Positions 1 through 6,005 of a stretch of DNA of 6,136 nt are shown piece after piece. This stretch comes from Sherwoodlollariibacterium sp049275655 (GTDB taxonomy: Bacteria > Omnitrophota > Gorgyraeia > Gygaellales > Profunditerraquicolaceae). The first letter of the stretch is position 1. Each line of letters opens with the position of its first letter. The translations under genes and the position numbers were made by a program. A model generated the notes under the pieces. That model was not told where the DNA came from and did not search any database. It saw only the letters and a list, made by a program, of their open reading frames with translations. Location of the stretch: positions 1-6,136 of the forward strand of contig JBASUY010000005.1 of the NCBI GenBank assembly GCA_049275655.1, in the 5' to 3' direction.

Positions 1-561
1 AGATTAAAGTATATCTTATCCCTCTTGGCTACGGCTTTACTCTCTTTTCCTTTTGTTTGGAACTTATTGAGGGGATACCAAAAAGATAGGCTTATGGTTT
101 TTTTAAACCCGAATATTGACCCTTTAGGCGCAGGGTACACGATAATACAGTCAAAGATAGCCATTGGCTCAGGAGGGTTTTTTGGTAGGGGATGGCTCTC
201 CGGGACGCAGAGCCAACTACGTTTTCTTCCTGAGGCGCATACCGATTTTATATTCGCCTCTTTTTCCGAAGAGTGGGGGCTCTTAGGGGGGATTACGCTT
301 ATTATCCTCTATTTTCTTTTAATCCGTAAAGGCTTTGCTATTGCCCAAAGGACCAATGACCAATTTGGAAGGCTTTTAGCCTATGGTATATCGATTTTAC
401 TTGGAATTCAGGTAGTTGTAAATATAGCCATGACCATGGGGTTAGCTCCGATAGTCGGGATACCTCTGCCCTTGATGAGTTATGGAGGATCGTCTATATT
501 TGTTACCTTTATTGCCTTAGGCATATTAGTGAATATAGATAAGAGTAGGGCGGTGTTTTGA
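1..561 (+). CDS. rodA: RodA, peptidoglycan glycosyltransferase of the elongasome (C-terminal part, 5' end outside window)
   Basis: This is the C-terminal 186 residues of a SEDS-family membrane protein. RodA polymerises lipid II into glycan strands in the inner membrane during side-wall growth, working with a class B PBP and the Mre proteins. The reading frame is open from base 1, so the gene starts upstream; the TTG at 25 is internal. Diagnostic stretches are GTQSQLRFLPEAHTDFIF, containing the HTD aspartate at bases 244-246 that corresponds to the conserved functionally essential Asp of SEDS proteins, and the terminal GLAPIVGIPLPLMSYGGSS. The 'P-x-x-G-I-P-L-P' form favours RodA over FtsW, which usually has a 'G-L-T-L-P' type sequence. 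Several hydrophobic segments are visible, as expected for the last membrane helices. The stop is one base before the next start, so the two genes are probably co-transcribed and translationally coupled. Confidence is high for SEDS and good for RodA rather than FtsW. Confidence 0.93.
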   Translation, partial: RLKYILSLLATALLSFPFVWNLLRGYQKDRLMVFLNPNIDPLGAGYTIIQSKIAIGSGGFFGRGWLSGTQSQLRFLPEAHTDFIFASFSEEWGLLGGITLIILYFLLIRKGFAIAQRTNDQFGRLLAYGISILLGIQVVVNIAMTMGLAPIVGIPLPLMSYGGSSIFVTFIALGILVNIDKSRAVF

Positions 562-562
562 T

Positions 563-2317
563 ATGTATGATGATATATTATTGGATATAAGGCGCCCGGG
601 ACAGTATATGGGGGGGGAGTGGAATGTGCCTAAGAAGGACTTTAACGATGATTATATAAAGGTTGCATTATCCTTTCCTGACCTTTATGAAGTAGGGATG
701 AGCAACTTAGGGGTGCGCATTATTTACGGTATGATTAATAATATGCCTCATGCCTTATGCGAGAGGTTTTTTAGCGTGGATAGCGATATGGAGAGCCAAT
801 TGCGTGCCAAGGGAAGAGAGATACTATCTTTAGAATCGCGCAAAAGATTAGTTGATTTTGATTTGGTAGGATTCTCCTTGGGCTCAGAGCTATGCTATAC
901 AAATGTCTTAGGTATATTGGATTTGGCAGGAATACCTTTAAGGGCTAATCAGAGAGGGGCTGATTATCCTTTGGTTGCAGGTGGCGGGCCTTGTGCGCTT
1001 AACCCTGAACCGATGCATGAGTTCTTTGATTTTTTTGTAATTGGAGAAGGGGAACCGGTGATCTCTGAGGTTATAGAGGAGTATCGTAAACATAAATTAG
1101 CTTATAAGTCTAAGCGTATAATCAAGACAGAGCTTCTTACGCTTTTATCCAAAATTGAAGGCGTCTATGTCCCTTCATTTTATGATGTAGTTTATGATGC
1201 GGATGGGGTTCTTAAGGAGTTTAAGCCCAATAATAAAGAAGCGCCTACAATTATAAAAAAAAGGTTTGTAAAAGATTTAAATACCGCCTATTACCCTAAG
1301 GACTGGCTCATCCCTTATACGCAGGTCATCCACGATAGGGCTACGCTTGAGATTATGCGCGGTTGCCCTAACCATTGCCGTTTTTGCCAAGCAAGAACGC
1401 AGTATTATCCTTTACGTTACCGCCGGCCGGAGAATGTTTTAAGCTTAGCAGATGCTATTTATAAAAATACAGGTTATGAAGAGTTTTCTTTATCCGGGCT
1501 TTCTGTAAGCGATTATCCGTTTTTAACCGGTTTGTTAAATGACTTATCAACTTCTTTAAGGGCTAAGGGGGTAAGTATCTCTCTGCCGTCAGTAAAGGCC
1601 CGGCTTATAATGGGCGCGGTATCATCATTAATTGCTAAATTCAAGAAGACCGGACTTACCTTTGCGCCTGAGGCAGGGTCGCAAAGATTAAGGGATTTAT
1701 TGGCGAAGGATTTTAAGGTTGATGATTTTTTTAAGGCGCTAAGGGAGGCTTACTCTTGCGGGTATCAGCATTTAAAACTTTATTTTATGATTGGTATTCC
1801 AAAAGAAGCAGACACAGATTTAGATGAGATTCTTAACTTTTCAACCTTAGTCTCAGAAGCAAGAAAAGAAATAGGCAAGCCTGCGGCGTCAGTTAATATC
1901 AGCGTTAATACCTTAATCCCTAAGCCGCACACTCCTTTGCAATGGTCTGCTATGTTGGATTTAGAAGGTATAAGATATAAGCAGGGTTACTTAAGAAGCA
2001 GGGCGGCTAAACGCAGAAAGCTTAAATTTAATTACCACCCTGCGCAGATGAGTATTATAGAAGGCGCCTTATCCCGCGGGGATAGGAGGCTGTCTGAGGT
2101 AATCTTGACTGCTTTTAAAAAGGGCGCTAGGTTTGATGCGTGGGGGAACCGCTTTAATTATTCTATATGGCAGGGCTCTTTTGAGGAGTGTGGGATACCT
2201 CCGGATTTTTACTTACAGGCAAAGAATATATCTGATTTACTTCCTTGGGATTTTATTGATACCGGTATAAGCCGAGGTTATTTAGTTGATGAGTTTAACA
2301 AAACTATTGCTATATGA
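563..2317 (+). CDS. B12-binding-type radical SAM protein, TIGR03960-like, function unknown
   Basis: This 584-residue protein has an N-terminal cobalamin-binding-like domain (about 30-170, with DLYEVGMSNLG at 40-50 and GGGPCALNPEP at 140-150). A radical SAM core follows, whose iron-sulfur cluster motif is C268-x3-C272-x2-C275 in RGCPNHCRFC. Further family landmarks are FAPEAGSQRLR from 367, NTLIPKPHTPLQW (449-461) and LPWDFIDTG near 560-568. The pattern matches the uncharacterised family TIGR03960 from memory; substrate and reaction are unknown. A canonical DxHxxG base-off cobalamin motif is not obvious, so actual B12 use is uncertain. The start at 563 is supported by the family N-terminus (RPGQYMGGE) and by its position one base after the rodA stop; only weak Shine-Dalgarno-like sequence (AGGG at 547-550, GGTG at 552-555) precedes it. 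The protein stops soon after the LPWDFIDTG block, without the Cys-rich tail I recall in many relatives, and no DUF2344 partner gene follows. Confidence 0.9.
   Translation: MYDDILLDIRRPGQYMGGEWNVPKKDFNDDYIKVALSFPDLYEVGMSNLGVRIIYGMINNMPHALCERFFSVDSDMESQLRAKGREILSLESRKRLVDFDLVGFSLGSELCYTNVLGILDLAGIPLRANQRGADYPLVAGGGPCALNPEPMHEFFDFFVIGEGEPVISEVIEEYRKHKLAYKSKRIIKTELLTLLSKIEGVYVPSFYDVVYDADGVLKEFKPNNKEAPTIIKKRFVKDLNTAYYPKDWLIPYTQVIHDRATLEIMRGCPNHCRFCQARTQYYPLRYRRPENVLSLADAIYKNTGYEEFSLSGLSVSDYPFLTGLLNDLSTSLRAKGVSISLPSVKARLIMGAVSSLIAKFKKTGLTFAPEAGSQRLRDLLAKDFKVDDFFKALREAYSCGYQHLKLYFMIGIPKEADTDLDEILNFSTLVSEARKEIGKPAASVNISVNTLIPKPHTPLQWSAMLDLEGIRYKQGYLRSRAAKRRKLKFNYHPAQMSIIEGALSRGDRRLSEVILTAFKKGARFDAWGNRFNYSIWQGSFEECGIPPDFYLQAKNISDLLPWDFIDTGISRGYLVDEFNKTIAI
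610..617 (+). repeat. G8 homopolymer inside the radical SAM gene
   Basis: Eight consecutive G bases lie at codons 16-19 of the radical SAM gene, encoding the end of Met16 and Gly-Gly-Glu. The Gly-Gly-Glu sequence is itself typical of the family, so the run may simply reflect the choice of GGG codons. A one-base slip here would frameshift the protein right after its start. Confidence 0.9.
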
Positions 2318-2335
2318 TAAGATAAGGGGTATAAT
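2307..2335 (+). promoter_or_regulatory. Sigma70-like promoter for the GGDEF/MshEN operon
   Basis: TTGCTA at 2307-2312 (four of six matches to TTGACA) is separated by exactly 17 bases from a perfect TATAAT at 2330-2335. Transcription would be expected to begin near 2341-2343, leaving a leader of about 45 bases before the start at 2387. The -35 box overlaps the last codons of the radical SAM gene. The position is where a change of functional theme occurs, which supports an independent transcription start. In an AT-rich genome chance matches are common, so this is a good candidate and not proof. Confidence 0.55.
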
Positions 2336-2340
2336 CTTAT
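2317..2340 (+). other. AU-rich inverted repeat (7-bp stem, 10-base loop)
   Basis: ATAAGAT at 2317-2323 is perfectly complementary to ATCTTAT at 2334-2340, with loop AAGGGGTATA. The stem has only one G-C pair and no T-tract follows, so it is not a convincing rho-independent terminator. On transcripts reading through from rodA it would hold the Shine-Dalgarno-like AAGGGG in its loop. As DNA it brackets the predicted -10 box. Confidence 0.4.
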
Positions 2341-2383
2341 GGCAAAAATTAATTATTTATCAGTTAATAACATAGGGAGGTAG
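2339..2383 (+). other. Possible 14-codon leader mini-ORF
   Basis: An ATG at 2339 opens a 14-residue frame, MAKINYLSVNNIGR, ending in TAG at 2381-2383, three bases before the next start. AAGGGG at 2324-2329 lies 9 bases upstream and could serve as its ribosome binding site. The stop codon overlaps the end of the strong Shine-Dalgarno of the downstream gene, a layout suited to translational coupling. It would exist only on read-through transcripts, because the predicted promoter start lies at or after its ATG. A frame this short can easily arise by chance; no homology is claimed. Confidence 0.2.
2374..2381 (+). promoter_or_regulatory. Strong ribosome binding site for the HAMP-GAF-GGDEF gene
   Basis: AGGGAGGT is a near-complete Shine-Dalgarno sequence five bases before the ATG at 2387. 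It fixes that start and is the best ribosome binding site in the window, consistent with this being the first gene of a new transcription unit. Confidence 0.85.
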
Positions 2384-2386
2384 AAG

Positions 2387-3817
2387 ATGGCGAAGAAGAA
2401 CAACCTAATGTCTTTATCTTCGCGCGGGCTTAAGCATAAGTTAATGGTCTCTAGCGCTTTGATGTCGGTCTTGCCTTTACTCGTTACCGCTTATCTTGTC
2501 TCTTCGCATATTTTACCTCGCATAGGGCTTAAAATAGATATACTACTCTCCCTTTTTATTAGTGCTATTATTGCGGTAATCGGGTTTTTTGTTATAAAAG
2601 AGGTCTTTGACCGGGTGCTTATGGTTGCTTCTGATGCTAAGATGCTTGCTGCAGGAGACTTATCATGCAGGCCCTCTTTATCCGGTGATGATGAAATCGG
2701 AGATTTAGGCGATGCGCTTAATAGGTTGACTGAGCGCATTCGTAGCAATATGGAGGAGCTTAAGACTTATAGCGAGAGGACGACAGAGATTAACTTAGGG
2801 ATTCAAAAGAGGGTTATTGTCCTTTCTAGTATTTTGCAGATAAGCTCCCAAATATCGCAATCTGAAAAACTTGAAGATATTTTGAAGGTGGTAGTAGAGA
2901 AGGCTAAGCTTTTGGCTAACTCTGAGATAGCGTATCTTTTTTTTAGAGAAGAGGAAGAGTCCGACTTTTTATTAAAGGCAGTTGAAGGGGCTAATTTAGA
3001 GTATTTTGAGAATTTTAAGATCAGCCCTACCGACGACCTCTTTTATGATATAGTAAATTCAAATAAGGTTTTGGTATTAGATAAACAAGGGTTGCTATCA
3101 AAAGAGTTATCCTCTTCTTTGCGTCGGAAGTTTAAGGCAGAGAATATGCTAATCCTTCCGGTATATCTGCGTAAAAAGGTAGTTGCATTGTTAGGAATCG
3201 GAAATAATCATGATAATTTCTCTTATAATAAAGAAGATATTGAATTATTGGATGTCTTTGCCAAACAAATAGCTATTGCAGTAGAGAATGATATTCTTTT
3301 GCGCAATGTCAAGAAGCTTGAGGTTAAAGATACCCTTACCGGCCTATATAACCTTATTTTTATACGTAGTCGCTTACGGGAAGAGATTAAAAGGGCTATT
3401 GTTTATAGGAGGCCGTGTGCTTATGTCTTAGTGGATATTGACAATTTTAAGAAGTATGCCCAAACCTTTGGCTCTCTTCAGGCAGAGACAGCCATTAAAA
3501 GGGTAGCTACCTTGATTAATGATTCGGTAAGCGAGATTGATCGCGTAGGCAGGATAGGGGATGATGATTTTGCGGTTATACTACCGGAAAAGAATAAGCG
3601 CCAGGCCCAAGAGATTGCCGAAAATATAAGGAAGAAGGTAGAGTTTGCTTATAGCGAACATCCTGAGGCAGAAAAGAGGATTACTGTTAGTGTTGCTGTT
3701 AGCGAGAATCCTATAGACGGCATCACTTCCGATGAGTTAATTAAAAAAGCGGAAGAGTTATTATTAGTTGCTAAAGAGAGCGGCAAAAACCGCGTAGTTA
3801 TTTTTAGGGAGCGTTAA
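2387..3817 (+). CDS. Membrane-anchored HAMP-GAF protein with a degenerate GGDEF domain
   Basis: This 476-residue protein has two membrane helices (about 19-41 and 51-71) joined by a very short loop, so there is no periplasmic sensor domain. A HAMP-like linker (about 72-124, with DDEIGDLGDALNRL), a probable coiled coil to about 145, a GAF domain (about 146-305) and a GGDEF-fold domain (about 313-475) follow. The last begins DTLTGLYN (315-322) and has VDIDNFKK (349-356), as in real diguanylate cyclases. However, the signature is RIGDDDF (389-395) instead of GGDEF/GGEEF. The guanine-binding Asn of the 'IND' motif is Ala358, the later 'GD' is Ala-Glu (366-367), and the RxxD inhibitory site reads SEID. 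From known cyclase structures I infer no normal c-di-GMP synthesis. The GAF domain probably senses a cytoplasmic ligand or partner. The gene leads the operon with the MshEN/ATPase genes, 7 bases apart, suggesting it regulates them. Confidence 0.9.
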   Translation: MAKKNNLMSLSSRGLKHKLMVSSALMSVLPLLVTAYLVSSHILPRIGLKIDILLSLFISAIIAVIGFFVIKEVFDRVLMVASDAKMLAAGDLSCRPSLSGDDEIGDLGDALNRLTERIRSNMEELKTYSERTTEINLGIQKRVIVLSSILQISSQISQSEKLEDILKVVVEKAKLLANSEIAYLFFREEEESDFLLKAVEGANLEYFENFKISPTDDLFYDIVNSNKVLVLDKQGLLSKELSSSLRRKFKAENMLILPVYLRKKVVALLGIGNNHDNFSYNKEDIELLDVFAKQIAIAVENDILLRNVKKLEVKDTLTGLYNLIFIRSRLREEIKRAIVYRRPCAYVLVDIDNFKKYAQTFGSLQAETAIKRVATLINDSVSEIDRVGRIGDDDFAVILPEKNKRQAQEIAENIRKKVEFAYSEHPEAEKRITVSVAVSENPIDGITSDELIKKAEELLLVAKESGKNRVVIFRER

Positions 3818-3824
3818 AAAATAA

Positions 3825-4274
3825 ATGGTAGCAAGAAAGATTTTAAATAAACAACTCGGCGAATTGCTTATTGAACGCGGGATAATCAATGATCAACAGC
3901 TTGAGAAAGCCTTGCATCTACAAAAAGAAAAGGGTGGGCTGATTGGAGAGATTTTAGTTGATTTAGGGTATGTCAAAGAAGAGGAAATCGCTCAATCTTT
4001 AACCGCCCAATACGGTTTTCCTTACCTGCCTTTAGGAAATTATGATATTAATCCTGAAATAATCAATATTGTCCCGAAGAGGGTAGCTCGTCAATACCTT
4101 TTGATGCCGGTTGATAAGATAGGGAACAACCTCACCCTTTCTATGTCCAATCCTTTAAATGTTCAAGCGATAGAGGATGTTGAGCTTTTAACCGGATGTA
4201 GCGTCCAGACCTTTGTTTCTACTTCCTCGGATATAAAGCGGGCGATAGAAAAATATTATAAGGATAAGGATTAG
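3825..4274 (+). CDS. Stand-alone MshEN (GspE/PilB N-terminal) domain protein
   Basis: The 149-residue protein consists only of the domain normally found at the N-terminus of type II secretion and type IV pilus ATPases; no ATPase part follows. Residues 10-33 and 39-62 are two 24-residue motif copies separated by a 5-residue spacer (KEKGG), the architecture known to bind one half of c-di-GMP each in MshE. Here the first motif reads QLGELLIERGIINDQQLEKA and onward, with Gln in place of the leading Arg, and the second begins LIG instead of RLG; the conserved glycines and final Gln remain. The second half (about 63-145) is the usual alpha/beta subdomain (INPEI.NIVPKRVARQY type sequence). By hand count about 58 of 141 residues match the N-terminus of the next protein without gaps, indicating duplication. 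AGGGAG at 3806-3811 is a rather distant ribosome site, 13 bases away. It may be a free receptor or adaptor, or a competitor of the ATPase domain; function is inferred. Confidence 0.85.
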   Translation: MVARKILNKQLGELLIERGIINDQQLEKALHLQKEKGGLIGEILVDLGYVKEEEIAQSLTAQYGFPYLPLGNYDINPEIINIVPKRVARQYLLMPVDKIGNNLTLSMSNPLNVQAIEDVELLTGCSVQTFVSTSSDIKRAIEKYYKDKD

Positions 4275-4280
4275 GAGTAA

Positions 4281-5990
4281 ATGGTATCTTTAAAGGACCG
4301 TTTAACCGAGATTTTAATTAATAATAAACTGATCACCGAATCTCAGCTTAATCAAGCGCTTTCGGTGCAGAAGGAGAAAGGCGGGAGGCTTAGCGATATT
4401 ATAATCGCCTTGAAATTTATCAAAGAAAATGAATTAGCAACTACCTTAAGCGAAGGGTTAGGCTTGCCGCTTATGGATTTAAAACGCTTTAAGATTGATC
4501 CTGAGGTAGTTAAAATTATCCCCGTAGATGTCGCTCGGCATTACCAGATAATCCCTCTCTCTAAGATAGGCGACACCATTACCCTTGCTACGGCAGACCC
4601 TTTAAATATATTTGCCATAGACCATGTAGCATCCTTAACCGGTTTTAAGATAAATCCGATTCTTTCAACTAGCCAGGATATATCCCAAACAATAGATTTA
4701 GTTTACCCTGATTCCACCAAAGGCATTATTGACGATTTAGTAAGAGAGCTTTCTACCTCTTCAATAGAGTTTATCCGTGAGGAGCGGGAGATTCTTCCTT
4801 CGGACCAGGAGTTAAACCTGATAATCCGTCAAGCCCCGGTAATACAGATTACAAATATGATTTTAGAAAACGCAGTAAGAAAGAAAAGCTCAGATATCCT
4901 TATTGAGCCGTTTAGCAAAAAACTAAGGATACGCTACCGTATTGACGGCATCTTACACGAGGAGAAGCCTCCCCCTAAAAATTTTCATTCTTCAATAGTC
5001 TCAAGGATTAAGGTTATGTCTGACTTGAATATCGCAGAGCATAGGTTGCCGCAGGACGGAAGGTTTAAAATTAAGATTTCAAGAAAAGAGATAGACTTTA
5101 GGGTTTCTATATTGCCTTCTAGCTTCGGGGAGAAAGTTGCTATACGCGTATTGGATAAGTCTCAGGCTAAGTTGAATATAGAAAGGCTTGGTTTTAGTAA
5201 AAAGATAGTTGAAGCCTTAACTAAGGTTGCTAAACTTCCCCATGGGATGATGCTTGTATGTGGGCCTACCGGTTCAGGCAAGACCACCAGTTTGTATTCA
5301 ATACTAAAATTAACAGATAGCCCGGATAAGAATATTGTTACCGTAGAAGACCCGGTTGAGTTTCAGCTTGAAGGGATAAATCAGGTTACGGTAAGGCCTG
5401 ATATAGGGCTTACCTTTGCCTCTTCTTTGCGCTCCATATTAAGACAGGACCCGAATATAATTATGATTGGAGAGATTCGCGATTATGAGACTGTGGATAT
5501 TGCGATAAAATCAGCCCTTACCGGGCACTTAGTCTTATCAACTCTTCATACTACTACTGCTCCGGGGGCAGTAGTGAGGTTAATAAATATGGGGGTGGAG
5601 CCTTATCTTATAAACTCTTCTTTAGTCTGTGTAATGGCTCAGAGGCTGGTACGTAAGATTTGCGTCCATTGTAAAGAAGAGTATGCTGTAAAAAAAGAGG
5701 TATTGGAGAGCTTAAAGATAAAAGACAGGGGGAATGCGAAGTTCTTCCGTGGCAAGGGATGCCCTAATTGTTTTAATACTGGTTATATCGGAAGGACGGG
5801 CATAGCCGAGGTCCTTATGCTTACCCCGGCTATAAGAGAGTTAATATTATCGCGGGTGCAGGAACATATTATTAAAGAGAGGGCAAGGCAGGAAGGGATG
5901 ATAACCTTAAGAGAGGATGGGCTTTTGCAGGTATTTGACGGAAAGACTACCCTTGAAGAGATCTTAAGGGTTACAGCCCCGGATGAATAA
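4281..5990 (+). CDS. GspE/PilB-family assembly ATPase with N-terminal MshEN domain
   Basis: A full-length (569-residue) hexameric motor ATPase of the type that powers type IV pilus extension or type II secretion at the cytoplasmic face of the inner membrane. The MshEN domain (about 1-145) has motif copies at 7-30 and 36-59 with spacer KEKGG. The ATPase core shows SDILIEP (204-210), RLPQDGRF (255-262), Walker A GPTGSGKT (328-335), Asp box VEDPVEF (355-361), Walker B with catalytic Glu398 in IIMIGEIRD (393-401), and the His box TGHLVLSTLH (414-423). The C-terminal zinc motif is C461-x2-C464 and C494-x2-C497, characteristic of GspE/PilB and absent from retraction ATPases of the PilT type. All catalytic motifs are intact. 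In the MshEN motifs the arginines are kept but the glycines are replaced. AGGAG at 4273-4277 lies only 3 bases before the ATG, an unusually short spacing that suggests coupling to the upstream gene. PilB and GspE cannot be told apart without pilin or secretin neighbours. Confidence 0.95.
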   Translation: MVSLKDRLTEILINNKLITESQLNQALSVQKEKGGRLSDIIIALKFIKENELATTLSEGLGLPLMDLKRFKIDPEVVKIIPVDVARHYQIIPLSKIGDTITLATADPLNIFAIDHVASLTGFKINPILSTSQDISQTIDLVYPDSTKGIIDDLVRELSTSSIEFIREEREILPSDQELNLIIRQAPVIQITNMILENAVRKKSSDILIEPFSKKLRIRYRIDGILHEEKPPPKNFHSSIVSRIKVMSDLNIAEHRLPQDGRFKIKISRKEIDFRVSILPSSFGEKVAIRVLDKSQAKLNIERLGFSKKIVEALTKVAKLPHGMMLVCGPTGSGKTTSLYSILKLTDSPDKNIVTVEDPVEFQLEGINQVTVRPDIGLTFASSLRSILRQDPNIIMIGEIRDYETVDIAIKSALTGHLVLSTLHTTTAPGAVVRLINMGVEPYLINSSLVCVMAQRLVRKICVHCKEEYAVKKEVLESLKIKDRGNAKFFRGKGCPNCFNTGYIGRTGIAEVLMLTPAIRELILSRVQEHIIKERARQEGMITLREDGLLQVFDGKTTLEEILRVTAPDE

Positions 5991-6005
5991 TTTACCCTGA
6001 ATAAA

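Noticed and set aside
25..561. A RodA start at the TTG at position 25
   Set aside because: The frame is open back to base 1 and the homology covers only the C-terminal half of a SEDS protein, so the true start lies upstream of the window.
1255..1262. An A8 run in the radical SAM gene as a programmed frameshift site
   Set aside because: The frame continues with full family homology on both sides, there is no downstream stimulator visible, and A runs are common in AT-rich genes.
2317..2340. The inverted repeat as a rho-independent terminator after the radical SAM gene
   Set aside because: The stem is AU-rich with a single G-C pair and no run of T follows, so termination is unlikely.
2318..2386. 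A c-di-GMP riboswitch upstream of the GGDEF gene
   Set aside because: The gap is only 69 bases, and no conserved GEMM-type core or suitable pair of stems could be seen.
2491..2748. An 85-residue open frame on the minus strand
   Set aside because: It lies wholly opposite the HAMP-GAF-GGDEF gene, has no recognisable domain, and is low-complexity Ser/Ile-rich as expected for an antisense shadow.
4281..5990. The ATPase as a PilT-type retraction motor
   Set aside because: It carries the MshEN domain and the two-CxxC zinc motif (461-497) typical of GspE/PilB, which PilT proteins lack.
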